NCBI GenBank assembly: GCA_963770245.1
Contig: CAVYOX010000012.1
Span: forward strand, 434,001-498,000
From: PALSA-270 sp963770245
Lineage (GTDB): Bacteria > Acidobacteriota > Terriglobia > Terriglobales > Acidobacteriaceae
DNA length: 64,000 bases
Direction of reading: 5' to 3'
Shown: one piece after another, positions 1-9,146 of the stretch
Layout: the number at the start of each line of letters is the position of its first letter
How positions within the stretch are numbered: the stretch's first letter is position 1
Translations under genes and position numbers: made by a program
Notes under the pieces: generated by a model
What the model saw: the letters and a program-made list of their open reading frames with translations, nothing else
Database searches by the model: none
What the model was told of the DNA's origin: nothing

Positions 1-168
1 AACCCGGGGATCGGGAATGGCCAGGTCCTTATCGGCTTTGCGTCCGACTGCGAAGGGACTGCGGTCCAGATTGATCTTGCGCTCGGAGCCGTTCTGCACG
101 AACACCAGCATGGGAAATATGCCCGATCCCGGTTCCGCGCCCGGTCCCGTGATGGTTGAAAAGGACAT
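1..168 (-). CDS. FHA-domain protein, N-terminal part (runs off the window)
   Basis: Only the first 56 codons lie in the window; the gene continues past base 1. It starts with ATG at 168. After a Gly/Pro-rich stretch of about 18 residues comes a beta-strand (MLVFVQNGSERKINL) and then the motif FAVGRKADKDLAIPDPR, the typical opening of a forkhead-associated domain with its GR...D...IPD core. FHA domains bind phosphothreonine peptides and are often joined to secretion, pilus or kinase systems. The role here is unknown because the rest is not visible. It diverges from the GT87 gene at 446 across a 277-bp intergenic region that probably carries both promoters. Confidence 0.75.
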   Translation of the reverse strand, partial: MSFSTITGPGAEPGSGIFPMLVFVQNGSERKINLDRSPFAVGRKADKDLAIPDPRV

Positions 169-445
169 AGCAACCCCGTGTCTGATCCTTGGTCGGTCTT
201 CGGTCGTCTCCCGACGCTCAGCGCTCGAGGCGAGACCCGTCTCGAGCCCGAACGTTCTGAAGCCTACCGCGTGCGTCGCAGCAATGCAAGCCGGAGAAAT
301 GCGCCGGGGACCAGTCGGGGTGCGGAGTTTGGCCGGGAAAGGTGGGACGGTGGGAAGCGCTTCCGGCCGAAGAGGATAGCGGCCCGAGTCCCCCGGAACA
401 CGCCCCTACCCGGGGGCGCACCAACCCCTATATGCTTACCCCACT

Positions 446-1669
446 GTGCGCTCGAACCTCCCGAAAGCGACGAGAAACCTGCTTCTGCTGCTAGCGCTGG
501 CTGCCCTCCTCGGACTCCTCTCCCGGCGGTTCGCAGCCAGCCAAAACGGCACCGACTTCCCCGAGTTTTATGCCGCGGCAAAGATGGTCGGTGAGGGGCG
601 AGGCCGCCAGCTCTATGACCCGGCGGCGCAGGACCGCTTCGAGATCCGCTATGCCGGCCGCACCGGCACTTATTTCAATCATCCGCCCTTCGAGGCTCTG
701 GTTTATGTGCCGCTGACGGGCTGGCCGCTGCGGGGCGCCTACCTAGTTTGGTGCATGCTGAATGCGGGGTTTCTCGCGGTCGTCGCGCGATTGCTCGCAC
801 CCCAGGTCTTCCCCCACCGCGACTGGCGCGTGCTGCTCGTTCTGTTTTTTCTCTTTGTGCCGGTTCTACTCAACTTCCTGCAGGGCCAGGATTCCCTGCT
901 CTTGCTGCTGCTGCTGAGCCTGGCGTTTGCGGCGCTCCAACGGGAAAAAGAATTCGCCGCGGGTTGCCTGCTGGCCTGCGGCCTGTTCAAGTTCCACCTG
1001 GTTGTTCCCCTGGTCGTCGTGCTCCTGGCTCGACCCAGCGCTCGACGGGAAAACAGACTCGCGACCGGTTTCCTGTGCGCCGGCGCCCTGTGGATTGGGA
1101 TCTCCGCCGCGGTTTCCGGCTGGGGCTTTCTCTCGGCATATCCCCGGTTCCTGCTGCGTCTTGGAAGCCTGCCTCTGGCGGGTATTCATCCCGAGGAGAT
1201 GGCGAACCTGCGGGGCCTGGTGTCCCTTTTTTCCCTTCCCCAGCCGGTGCGCTACGCTCTGATTCTGGTCGGTTCGCTCGCCGTGCTCGCGGTCGCCATA
1301 CTCGGAGAGCGACAGGCAAAAAAGGATTGGGGGCCGACCTCGGAGTTGGCTTTCGCCAATGCAGTCAGCGCAGGCGTCCTGGTCGGATATCACCTGAGCC
1401 CGCACGACCTCAGTGTGTTGCTGCTTCCGATGGCCTTGATTCTCCACTCCCTGCAGAGGACCCAGGGGAGTCTGACCGGGATGACGAGGTCGCGATGGGT
1501 CGCGGGGCTAGCGATTGCGGGTGCAGCGATTCTCGTTCTGCCGCCCTTCCAGCTGTGGCTGCTCGCCGAGCATCGCTATGCCTGGCTGGCGGTAGCCATC
1601 TTGCTGCTGTTCGCCGCCAACTATCGGGAGCTCAGGAGGACCTTGCCCGAAACGCCCGTGAATCGCTGA
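446..1669 (+). CDS. GT87 (DUF2029) family membrane glycosyltransferase, type A copy 1
   Basis: A 407-residue protein with about ten hydrophobic segments. The N-terminal helix is followed by the periplasmic-loop motif TDFPEFYAAAKM, then FNHPPFEA, and later a GLFKFHLVVPL motif; all are characteristic of GT87. Known GT87 enzymes transfer mannose from polyprenyl-phosphate-mannose to external glycans, with the loop aspartate as catalytic base. The substrate here is unknown. The start is GTG with only a weak ribosome site, so it is uncertain. Its last 38 bases overlap the 3' end of the convergent gene at 1632. It resembles the gene at 3889-5127 more than its direct neighbour. Confidence 0.85.
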   Translation: MRSNLPKATRNLLLLLALAALLGLLSRRFAASQNGTDFPEFYAAAKMVGEGRGRQLYDPAAQDRFEIRYAGRTGTYFNHPPFEALVYVPLTGWPLRGAYLVWCMLNAGFLAVVARLLAPQVFPHRDWRVLLVLFFLFVPVLLNFLQGQDSLLLLLLLSLAFAALQREKEFAAGCLLACGLFKFHLVVPLVVVLLARPSARRENRLATGFLCAGALWIGISAAVSGWGFLSAYPRFLLRLGSLPLAGIHPEEMANLRGLVSLFSLPQPVRYALILVGSLAVLAVAILGERQAKKDWGPTSELAFANAVSAGVLVGYHLSPHDLSVLLLPMALILHSLQRTQGSLTGMTRSRWVAGLAIAGAAILVLPPFQLWLLAEHRYAWLAVAILLLFAANYRELRRTLPETPVNR

Positions 1670-2915
1670 ACAGAAACGCCAGCGGGCCGAGGATCGCAAT
1701 CGGAATGGCCGGAATCGACCACAAAGGCAGGGCCCAGGCCCGCTCGACGGTAGCCTGAGCCAGGAAGAGCGAGGCCAGCATGAGCCCGAGCGAAGCCATC
1801 CAGGGCCAGAAAACGAACACGGCGGCCGCGCTCAAGGCGGCTTGGCTTCCCCGGCTCATCCCCCAGAGCTGCTTCCAGGATTGCGCGATCAAAAACACCG
1901 CCGGCAAAAGCAGCAGCTGGTTGTAGGGCGCCAGCATGGGCACAACCGCGAGAGTTGTGGTCAGCATCAACGCCAATACCAGACGGAAATCCCGCGAATC
2001 CTCCGGGGAATGCCGCAGGCGCCAGCAGATGACGGCGACACCTGCGACCAGCAGGATGCCCAGCAGTTTCCCGATCGGGTGGGTGGTGAGCGCTTCGAGC
2101 GGCGAGCCGGCGTCGGTGTAGTCGAGGTAGGCCGTCACGGCGTGCGCGAAACGCTCGATCCAGCCCGGCAAGATGTATTCTCCGCCTCCTGCCAAGAGGC
2201 CGCAGCTCAGGGTGAACCCCCAGAAAAATCCCTGGCGTTGGCGCCAGCGGCTGAGCGTCCAGAGCATCAGCCAGACGGTGAGCAGCGCCACCAGCTGCGG
2301 CTTGATGGTCGCCACCGCCAGAAGCACTCCGGCCAAAAACAGCTGCCCGCAGACCAAAAAAACTGCGCTTGCGGCAATCACGCCGCACGCCAGCAAGCTC
2401 AACTGCTGCAGCTTGATTCCCTGCACCGCGCAATAGCTGCCGACAGTCAGCAGCAGCAAGATGGCGAACCCGTTCGCAGAGGGGCGCCAGCCGAGAACCC
2501 GGAGCCATAGTACGACGCTCGCCGCGGTAACTATTGCGAGCAGCCAGCGAAAGGTGTCGCGCACCGCGGGGAAGGGGAGAGACACGGTCGGCGCCAGCAG
2601 AAAAGCCACATACACCGGATAGGCGAAACGCTCCTCGTCGCGGGGATCTCCCGCGCGGGCGGCGTCGAGCGGCCGCCCGTAATAGCCGGCCTGAATTTCG
2701 CGGGTGACGTCGTCGGCGTAGGGGTCGCGATGGTGCAGCAGCAGCTCGCGCGTGCCCAGCCAGCGCGGGTACAGATCGGAGAGCATGCCCCGCGGCCTGC
2801 CGTGAGTCGCGGCGTCGGCCTGCTGAAAGGGCACCAGCACTCGCTGTACGTAGAACCACAGACTGGCGGCGAGAAGCGCCGCCAGCAACCACCCGAATTG
2901 GCCACTCTTCCACAA
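1632..2915 (-). CDS. GT87 (DUF2029) family membrane glycosyltransferase, type B copy 1
   Basis: A 427-residue polytopic membrane protein. After the first membrane helix comes LSDLYPRWLGTRELLLHHRD, the loop that carries the likely catalytic aspartate. DEERFAYPVYVAFLLAP follows, and further on ATIKPQL. The same motifs occur in the gene at 5561, so the two are close paralogues. No ATG fits the N-terminus; TTG at 2915 puts the first helix directly after the start, but no clear ribosome site is visible. The 3' end overlaps the gene at 446 tail to tail. Donor and acceptor cannot be told from sequence; polyprenyl-phosphate sugar is the family expectation. Confidence 0.82.
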   Translation of the reverse strand: MWKSGQFGWLLAALLAASLWFYVQRVLVPFQQADAATHGRPRGMLSDLYPRWLGTRELLLHHRDPYADDVTREIQAGYYGRPLDAARAGDPRDEERFAYPVYVAFLLAPTVSLPFPAVRDTFRWLLAIVTAASVVLWLRVLGWRPSANGFAILLLLTVGSYCAVQGIKLQQLSLLACGVIAASAVFLVCGQLFLAGVLLAVATIKPQLVALLTVWLMLWTLSRWRQRQGFFWGFTLSCGLLAGGGEYILPGWIERFAHAVTAYLDYTDAGSPLEALTTHPIGKLLGILLVAGVAVICWRLRHSPEDSRDFRLVLALMLTTTLAVVPMLAPYNQLLLLPAVFLIAQSWKQLWGMSRGSQAALSAAAVFVFWPWMASLGLMLASLFLAQATVERAWALPLWSIPAIPIAILGPLAFLFSDSRAFRARSS

Positions 2916-2964
2916 AACTGGCGGGAGCGAAATCGCTCCATGTTACAACTTATGCGGAACCCGC

Positions 2965-3945
2965 GTGAGATTGCGACTGCTCATCGCCGCATTGATTGGA
3001 CTGGCCAGCGGCATCTTTTGCTGGTTTCTGCTGGGGCGCCTCCACCTGGGTGCGGCGGATTTTACCTGGGCCATCCAGGCGGCCCAGGATTTGCTCGCCC
3101 GCCGCAACCCCTACCGCTCGCCCCTGCAACTCTACCCGCTGACCGCGGCCTGGTTCGGTCTACCGTTTGTCCGCCTGCACGCGGAGGTTGCGGCAGGTTT
3201 TTTCTACGGCATCAGCTCGGCCTTGCTGGCCTTTGGGCTGAGCCGCGAGGGTTATCATCGGCTGCTGGTTTTTCTCGCCTATCCATATTGGGCGGCCATT
3301 TTGACGGCGCAGTGGACGCCACTCATCATGGCCAGCGCTTTTTTTCCCCTGCTCCTGCCTGCCACCCTGGCCAAGCCGCAGATCGGATTGCCGGTCGTGC
3401 TGACTCACGCGAGCCGCCGCGGGGTCCTGGCCGCGGTGTTTCTCGGGTTGTTGACGGTGGCGATCATGCCGAGCTGGCCCCTGCTCTGGCTGCGGCAGCT
3501 CGGCCACTACCAACGCTTCGTCCCCTTGTTGGTGCTGCCCGGTCCCCTGCTCGCGGCCGCACTGCTGCGTTATCGGGAACGGGACGCCCTGTTGCTATTG
3601 CTGATGGCGGTCATGCCGCAACGCTGGTTTTACGACGCGCTCATCCTGTGGCTCATCCCAAAATCGCGGCGGGAAATCCTGACTACTGTCTTCTGCAGTT
3701 GGGGGGCTGGAATCTGGCGGTGGTATCACATTCCTCACAGTTTCACGGAAGTTGGTCGCTGGACCGTGCTCTTCATTTATTTGCCCATGCTCGCCATCGT
3801 CCTGCTGCGGCGCCCGAGCCTCACTGACTCGCCTGCCGAGACGATGGCCCCGACTTCGAAGACAGAAGGACCGAGGGCCGAGTCCAACTTAAGGTGCGAC
3901 CGACAGGGTGTCGAGGCGCTCGGAGGCCTTGGTCCATCCCTCTAA
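2965..3945 (+). CDS. Short GT87-like membrane protein (type C)
   Basis: A 326-residue membrane protein, about 100 residues shorter than its neighbours. It keeps a loop aspartate (LGAADFTWAIQAAQDLLARRNPY) after the first helix and the motif TLAKPQIGLPVVL, the counterpart of the KPQ motif in the other copies. This supports a divergent GT87 relation. GTG at 2965 is the assumed start, 49 bp from the divergent gene at 2915, so the two share a promoter region. The last 57 bases overlap the convergent gene ending at 3889. The C-terminal 30 residues are hydrophilic and poorly supported. Confidence 0.7.
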   Translation: MRLRLLIAALIGLASGIFCWFLLGRLHLGAADFTWAIQAAQDLLARRNPYRSPLQLYPLTAAWFGLPFVRLHAEVAAGFFYGISSALLAFGLSREGYHRLLVFLAYPYWAAILTAQWTPLIMASAFFPLLLPATLAKPQIGLPVVLTHASRRGVLAAVFLGLLTVAIMPSWPLLWLRQLGHYQRFVPLLVLPGPLLAAALLRYRERDALLLLLMAVMPQRWFYDALILWLIPKSRREILTTVFCSWGAGIWRWYHIPHSFTEVGRWTVLFIYLPMLAIVLLRRPSLTDSPAETMAPTSKTEGPRAESNLRCDRQGVEALGGLGPSL

Positions 3946-5127
3946 CGATCGAGCGAGAGCCACGAGCACGAGCGCAAACAGATTCAGGTGTTGGTAGTGC
4001 AGCGCGAGCACCATGTAGACGGGGCTAAAGAACATCAGCAGCAGACAGATCTCGAGGTCATGCCCCCACCCCCGCTCGACCACCCGGCCCGAAAGAAGCT
4101 GGTCGACCAACAACAGCAGGGGCAGCAACAAGATGCTCATGTCCTGACTGTAGCCGTGGTAGCTGACCAAAAAAGTCACAACTAAAGCAAGGGAGAAACC
4201 GCTCCGCCATGATTGCCGATGCGCGGGAGCAGAAGCATCCCAGCGGACCCCCGCCCAGGCGAGTGCCCAGACCGACGCCGCCAGAATCACGGCATTCACC
4301 CACATGGGCGCGGCCGTTCCGCCGTTCCATCCCCCGATGAGGCCGCGCAGGTTTGGCATGTTGCCGGGTGCAATCACCCGCTTCGCAGCCTGCGCGTTGA
4401 CCTGCCATACATAGTGCGGATAGTAGAGCAGCTCATTCCAGCCGACCAGAGCCAGAGAGAGCGCGCCCACCCCGATGCCCGTGACCAGCATTCCCCCGAC
4501 TGCCTTCCAACGGCGGCCGATCAGAAGGATCAAAGCAAAAGGCAGCACCAGCTGAAACTTGAACAGGCCCAGCCCCAAAAGCATGCCGCCCCGAAAGTCT
4601 TTTCCGGATTCGAGCGCCAGAAACACCAGCACGTACAAGCTGAGCAGCAAAATCGAATCCTGCCCTTGCATCAAGGCGACCGCGATGGGGAAAAAACCGA
4701 ACGCTGCCAGGTAGGGCAACCAGGGGATGGAAAATAAGACGGGCAAGGGCGGTCCGAGAGCGCGCAAGATCCCAGCCAGCAGTAGCAGGTTCACGAGCAG
4801 CCACAGACCGTAGGCGCGGAAGTAAGAAACATAGGTAAGCGGGAGAAAGGCCAGCACCTCAAACGGAGGATGATTGTAGGGCAGTTGCCCTTCTTTGGTG
4901 CGCGCCACCTGAGCGAACTCGCGTTCGGTCTGCCATTGCAACTGGTCGTCGTAGAGTTCGGCCGCCTGGCCACGCCGCACCATAAGACCGGCGGCGTAGA
5001 AGATGGTGAAGTCGGGATAGCCCTCGATCACTCGCCGCCTGGCCATCCAGAACAGAACCGCATTCAGGCCGGCCGTGCCCAACAGGAAGGTGGCCAGGAC
5101 AAACTTTATGTGGGAACTGGCAGGCAT
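3889..5127 (-). CDS. GT87 (DUF2029) family membrane glycosyltransferase, type A copy 2
   Basis: A polytopic protein of 412 residues from ATG 5127; a TTG at 5142 would add five residues, and neither has a good ribosome site. The motifs are PDFTIFYAAGLM after helix 1, YNHPPFEVLAFLPLTYV, ALMQGQDSILLL and GLFKFQLVLPFALIL. They match the gene at 446-1669 in order and spacing, so these two are duplicates. It acts in the cytoplasmic membrane with the active loop facing outward (family knowledge). The 3' end overlaps the type C gene tail to tail. Confidence 0.85.
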   Translation of the reverse strand: MPASSHIKFVLATFLLGTAGLNAVLFWMARRRVIEGYPDFTIFYAAGLMVRRGQAAELYDDQLQWQTEREFAQVARTKEGQLPYNHPPFEVLAFLPLTYVSYFRAYGLWLLVNLLLLAGILRALGPPLPVLFSIPWLPYLAAFGFFPIAVALMQGQDSILLLSLYVLVFLALESGKDFRGGMLLGLGLFKFQLVLPFALILLIGRRWKAVGGMLVTGIGVGALSLALVGWNELLYYPHYVWQVNAQAAKRVIAPGNMPNLRGLIGGWNGGTAAPMWVNAVILAASVWALAWAGVRWDASAPAHRQSWRSGFSLALVVTFLVSYHGYSQDMSILLLPLLLLVDQLLSGRVVERGWGHDLEICLLLMFFSPVYMVLALHYQHLNLFALVLVALARSLEGWTKASERLDTLSVAP

Positions 5128-5560
5128 GGATTGAAAAAACAACCGAATGCAAGGTGAGATAGATTCTGTCTTCCATTCGAAACGCCGTCAAGGCCCCCGC
5201 TGCATTTATTAAAGTCGAGATGGACCGCTGCATGGATTACGTCTCCTTCCTTTCTGTTCTCGGGCTTCGGTGTCGAGCGCGGCTAGCAGTGCCCTGCGCA
5301 GCTGGTCGCGCGAGTCCTAGGTGGTGACGGCGGCATTTTTGCTTTTGATCAGAGCTCGATGAAGGCGAAATCAGCTATAAGTAACCGGGTTGTGGATGCG
5401 GTCCATCTCTCGGGATACCCGCCGGTGATCGTTGTCCGGAACAGCTGGAAAAAGATGTTGAATCTCCTCTTTGGCTATCAGATCCGCTCGGCTGCCCGCT
5501 CTCTGCCGAAGCAGCCCGCGCCATGTACAATGCCGTCTGCTGTAGCAAGCCTTTTGCCCT
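5128..5560. other. Intergenic region between divergent GT87 genes
   Basis: About 430 bp between the divergent starts at 5127 and 5561. Short open frames on both strands show no recognisable protein. A few AT-rich patches (around 5205-5215, 5335-5350 and 5380-5395) could hold promoter elements, but I see no convincing -35/-10 pair, hairpin or repeat. Confidence 0.4.
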
Positions 5561-6886
5561 ATGCCTCCGCCCGCAGAACCTGGAACGCCCAGGGGAAAGA
5601 TCGGCGCCGCTCCGACGGTTCGGGGTGCCGGCGGGCCCGCACTGATACTTTTGGGGGCCGCGGTTCTGGCCTGCAGCATGTGGTTTTTCGTGGCTCGCGT
5701 CTGGGCGCCCCCGCTCAAATCGCATTTCTCCGATCTCTATCCGCGCTGGTATGGATCGCGAGAATTGCTGGTCGATCATCGCGACCCTTACAGCCCGGCG
5801 GTCACCAGCGAGATTCAGACTCTGGCCTATGGACGGGCCGCGCACCCGGGAGAATCCCGCGACGAAGAGCGCTTCGCTTACCCGCTTTACATTGCCTTGC
5901 TGCTGGCCCCAACCGTCGGCCTGCCTTTTGCGCGTGTCGAAAGCCTGTTCCTTTTCGTCCTGCCGGTGCTGGCCGTGCTCAGTGTCCTTCTATGGGTTGC
6001 GATGCTCGGTTGGCGATGCCCGAAAGCGACTCTCGGGGCGTTGGTTCTTTTGAGCCTGGGCAGTTTCCCCATGCTCGAGAGCATCTATCTCGAGCAACCG
6101 GCGCTGCTGGCGGCGGCGCTGCTGGCGGGCGCGGGTGCAGCGCTCGCTTCCGGACGGATGGGCTTGGCAGGAACCCTGCTGGCTCTAGCCACCATCAAGC
6201 CGCAGTTGAGCGTTCCTTTGGTGATTTGGCTGCTCGTGTGGGCGGGCTGGGAGTGGCGATCGCGAAACCGGCTGGTGTGGGGCTTCGCTCTCACCATGCT
6301 CGTGCTGGCTGGAGTTTCGGAGCTCCTGCTGCCGGGATGGGCGACCGAATTTCTCGCGGGGCTAGCCGCCTACCAGCATTACACGGGCAATTTCTCGATC
6401 CTTACTCTCTTGTTCAGCAATCTGGGCACGGCCTTCGCCGGCATCGGCCTGGCGGGCGCGCTGGCCGTCGTCGCCTGGCAGATGCGACACGAATCCGCGG
6501 GCTCGGACCGGTTCAACTATGGTTTTGTCATGGTCCTCACGGTCACCGTGGTGGCGATGCCCACGCTTTACCCGACCGGCCAAGTGGTGCTTCTGCCGGC
6601 GATTTTTCTGCTGCTCGAGCATCGCCAGCGGGTTTGGGCGGCGGGACGCGCTCGACGTCTGGGGGTGGTGGCTGTCTCCAGCCTGATCGCCTGGCCCTGG
6701 GTCGGTTCCCTCGCCTACCTGCTGGCAAGTCTCGCGGTTCCCCTGAGCTCGCTACGCCGGCTCTGGATCGTGCCGGTCGCGAGCATTCTCCTCATTCCAC
6801 TCGCTCTGCTCATCATGCTCGCCTCCCTGGCCCCTAGGGCGCTCGGAGTGATCCCACCGGCCCAGGTTTCCGCAGGCAACCGTTAG
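5561..6886 (+). CDS. GT87 (DUF2029) family membrane glycosyltransferase, type B copy 2
   Basis: A 441-residue polytopic membrane protein. A cytoplasmic tail of about 25 residues precedes the first helix; then comes FSDLYPRWYGSRELLVDHRD, DEERFAYPLYIALLLAPTVG and ATIKPQLSVPLVIWLLVW. These motifs match the gene at 1632-2915 almost residue for residue, so the two are duplicates. With the type A pair, the cluster reads A+, B-, C+, A-, B+, which suggests an A/B unit was duplicated. It ends 67 bp before the large membrane protein at 6954, which may be co-transcribed. Confidence 0.85.
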   Translation: MPPPAEPGTPRGKIGAAPTVRGAGGPALILLGAAVLACSMWFFVARVWAPPLKSHFSDLYPRWYGSRELLVDHRDPYSPAVTSEIQTLAYGRAAHPGESRDEERFAYPLYIALLLAPTVGLPFARVESLFLFVLPVLAVLSVLLWVAMLGWRCPKATLGALVLLSLGSFPMLESIYLEQPALLAAALLAGAGAALASGRMGLAGTLLALATIKPQLSVPLVIWLLVWAGWEWRSRNRLVWGFALTMLVLAGVSELLLPGWATEFLAGLAAYQHYTGNFSILTLLFSNLGTAFAGIGLAGALAVVAWQMRHESAGSDRFNYGFVMVLTVTVVAMPTLYPTGQVVLLPAIFLLLEHRQRVWAAGRARRLGVVAVSSLIAWPWVGSLAYLLASLAVPLSSLRRLWIVPVASILLIPLALLIMLASLAPRALGVIPPAQVSAGNR

Positions 6887-6953
6887 CGCACCCCCGGGGC
6901 AAAGCCCGCCAGATTCTCTATCGCGCTCCGGCGCGGTATGATCCACGGTCATC

Positions 6954-8531
6954 ATGAATCACTTGCTCGACGCCCGCCGGGTTCTGGTCGCGATTGTGGC
7001 GATCGGATTGTTCGCCCTGGCCGCGCGCAGCGTGACCGACCCGGACCTGTGGTGGCACTTGCGGACCGGGCAATTGATTCTCCGCAACCATGCCGTGTTT
7101 CACTCCGATCCGTATTCCTTCACACGGCTGGGGCAGCCCTGGGTGAATCATGAGTGGCTTTCCGATGTCTTCCTGTTTGCCGTCTACCGGGTCTCCGGCT
7201 GGGGCGGATTAATTGTCGCCTTTTCGGCCATCACCGCCGCCGCTTTCCTATTGGTATTTCTGCGCTGTCCGGGACCTCCCTTGATCGCCGCGGTCGCCAC
7301 GATCTGGGCCGGGGTGGCTTCGATACCCTTGTGGGGGGTGCGCCCGCAGCTGCTTTCCCTCCTGCTCATCAGCGTGTTTCTGCTCATCCTTGATCCTCCA
7401 CCGCACGATTCTTCCCCCAAGGACGATTCTCCTCGCAGGGACTCGTCTCGCAATAAGGCTACGGCGGGTGATGACGTGTCGGCCAAGCGCCCGGCTCTTC
7501 TGTGGTCGATCCCACCTCTCACGCTGCTGTGGGTCAACTTGCACGCCGGATACGCCGCGGGCATCGCCCTGGTGGGGCTTTTTTTGGTCGGACATGCCCT
7601 GGATTCTGCCTTCGGCTTCGAGCCCTGGGTGCAGGCGGCGCCGAGGATCAGGCGGCTGGCTTGGGTTCTCGGGGTCTCGATCGCGGTGATTCCCTTGAAT
7701 CCGAACGGCAGCAAGATGTTTTGGTATCCCTTGGCCACGCTTCGTTCGCCGGCTATGCAGCGCCACATTGCCGAATGGTTTTCGCCGGATTTCCATCAGC
7801 CCCAATACTGGGCGGCCCTCGCGATGATCCTGGCCAGCTTGTGGGCGGTGGCGCTTTCGCCGCGGCGAGTGCTTCCCCGCGAACTTCTTTTGCTGTTGAC
7901 CACGATGTATATGGGACTGCACTCGGTCCGACACCTGGCCATCTACCTCTTGGTGGCGGCTCCGATCCTGGCCGGATTGGCGGAGGCCTGGGTGGGAAGC
8001 TGCTCCGCCTTCAACCGGCCTGATCCGCCTGGCCGGTCCCAAGCTGCGCCGGTTCCGGGCAAGATCAGGATGGGACTGAATGCCCTTCTGCTCGCCGCCC
8101 TTCTGGCCTTCGCGATGGCTCGGGTCCATTTGGTCGTCGGTCGGCAGGCAGAAACCGAAGCAGCCAGGTTTCCGGAGGCGGCCGTCGGCTTTCTCTTGAC
8201 CCACCACCCACCCGGACCCCTGTTCAACTATTACGACTGGGGCGGCTATCTTATCTGGAAGCTTTATCCCGGAGTTCCGGTCTATATCGATGGCCGGGCC
8301 GACCTCTATGGCGATGCTCTTATGGACAGTTTCGCCCAGACTTACGGTCTGACCAACCACTGGGAAGCGCCTCTGGAGTCCTGGCAGATTCGCACCGTCC
8401 TCGTTCCACCGTCGGCCCCGCTTGCCTCGGTTCTACGTTCCCGTTCCGGCTGGAGCCAGATCTACTCGGATCCCCAGGCCGTCATCCTGACCAAAGGTAT
8501 CAGCACCTCCGGACAATCCACACGCAAGTGA
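6954..8531 (+). CDS. Large polytopic membrane protein, GT-C-like, paralogue of 19117-20715
   Basis: A 525-residue membrane protein from ATG 6954. After the first helix come TDPDLWWHLRTGQLIL and SDPYSFTRLGQPWVNHEWL. About ten helices follow, with a hydrophilic insert near residues 140-175, and then a C-terminal extracytoplasmic part with YDWGGYLIWKLYPGVPVYID and GRADLYGD. The layout (aspartate-bearing first loop, many helices, soluble C-terminus) is like GT-C glycosyltransferases, but I do not recognise a named family. The protein at 19117-20715 carries the same three motif blocks, and the two bracket the Tad pilus genes. A link to pilus or surface glycosylation is inference. Confidence 0.7.
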   Translation: MNHLLDARRVLVAIVAIGLFALAARSVTDPDLWWHLRTGQLILRNHAVFHSDPYSFTRLGQPWVNHEWLSDVFLFAVYRVSGWGGLIVAFSAITAAAFLLVFLRCPGPPLIAAVATIWAGVASIPLWGVRPQLLSLLLISVFLLILDPPPHDSSPKDDSPRRDSSRNKATAGDDVSAKRPALLWSIPPLTLLWVNLHAGYAAGIALVGLFLVGHALDSAFGFEPWVQAAPRIRRLAWVLGVSIAVIPLNPNGSKMFWYPLATLRSPAMQRHIAEWFSPDFHQPQYWAALAMILASLWAVALSPRRVLPRELLLLLTTMYMGLHSVRHLAIYLLVAAPILAGLAEAWVGSCSAFNRPDPPGRSQAAPVPGKIRMGLNALLLAALLAFAMARVHLVVGRQAETEAARFPEAAVGFLLTHHPPGPLFNYYDWGGYLIWKLYPGVPVYIDGRADLYGDALMDSFAQTYGLTNHWEAPLESWQIRTVLVPPSAPLASVLRSRSGWSQIYSDPQAVILTKGISTSGQSTRK

Positions 8532-8715
8532 TTTATTTATCAGCACGATAGGGCCACCCGTCGCAGCCGCCAGTCGGCACGAAGGTGGTACAGCCGAAAT
8601 GAGGAGAGTTGGGTATCATGCAAATGAACCGGCAAGAATCCCCCGAATTTCAAGGTTCGGCTGAGTTCGCCGGCAAGGCGAGCCCGACCGCGGCGTGCCG
8701 GTGAGGTATGGTTTT

Positions 8716-8883
8716 ATGGGATTCTTCGAGAAGTTATGGCGGCATCAAGAGGGACAGGATGTCGCGGAATACGCGGTGATGCTGGCCGTCATGCTGGCCA
8801 TTGCGGTCGCAACCTTACACGCCATCGGCGTGAGTGCGGGCAATACTTTCTCCTCCATCGCAAGCACCATCGCCAGCCAATAG
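8716..8883 (+). CDS. flp: Flp-type IVb pilin 1
   Basis: A 55-residue pilin precursor. The short basic leader ends in QEG, followed by the mature start QDVAEYAVMLAVMLAIAVAT. The prepilin peptidase should cut after the Gly, leaving Glu at +5 and Tyr at +6, the Flp signature; the hydrophobic stretch is the assembly helix. I place the start at ATG 8716, with GAGGT about 6 bases upstream; a GTG at 8695 would add seven residues without a good site. A rho-independent terminator follows 38 bases after the stop, so flp1 can be transcribed alone and in excess of the assembly genes. Confidence 0.9.
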   Translation: MGFFEKLWRHQEGQDVAEYAVMLAVMLAIAVATLHAIGVSAGNTFSSIASTIASQ

Positions 8884-8921
8884 GCTGGCCTTCGACCCGC
8901 CTCCGGCTCTGCCGGCCGGTG

Positions 8922-8943
8922 AGCCGCCGCCAAGCGGCTTTTT
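8922..8943 (+). terminator. Rho-independent terminator after flp1
   Basis: Inverted repeat AGCCGC / GCGGCT with a 6-base loop followed by TTTT. It lies 38 bases past the flp1 stop and before the flp2 promoter region, so it separates the two pilin genes transcriptionally. Confidence 0.75.
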
Positions 8944-9006
8944 AGGCTGACAATTGCCCTGCCGAAACCCGGCCACGGGCACCTGACTCGACAACCCTGG
9001 GCAGTT

Positions 9007-9021
9007 ACTTTGGGCCAAAGT
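9007..9021. promoter_or_regulatory. 15-bp inverted repeat upstream of flp2
   Basis: ACTTTGG-G-CCAAAGT, a perfect 7+1+7 inverted repeat with no T-run after it, in the flp1-flp2 intergenic region about 205 bases before the flp2 start. It is a candidate protein-binding site, and chance occurrence cannot be excluded. Confidence 0.35.
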
Positions 9022-9126
9022 GTGCAAGAAATTGTCGCTCCAAGGAAGTACCGAGCAGGGTATGATGGAGCTGAGGATTCGAGAAAGCCTTCGTAATCCT
9101 TCAGAAATCCAATGATTCTCGATGGT

Positions 9127-9146
9127 TGCAACAGAATTCTGTTGCA
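9127..9146. promoter_or_regulatory. Perfect 20-bp palindrome upstream of flp2 (candidate operator)
   Basis: TGCAACAGAATTCTGTTGCA is fully palindromic over 20 bp with no loop. It ends 80 bases before the flp2 start codon, a usual place for a dimeric regulator to bind. No T-run follows, so it is not a terminator. The regulator is unknown. Confidence 0.5.

Noticed and set aside
5359..6837. 492-codon open frame overlapping the GT87 gene at 5561
   Set aside because: Arg/Gly/Ala-rich shadow frame of a high-GC gene; the overlapping frame has clear GT87 motifs and membrane helices.
8618..8704. 28-codon ORF just upstream of flp1 (possible leader peptide)
   Set aside because: Weakly placed ribosome site and no attenuator-like structure or codon bias; could be chance.
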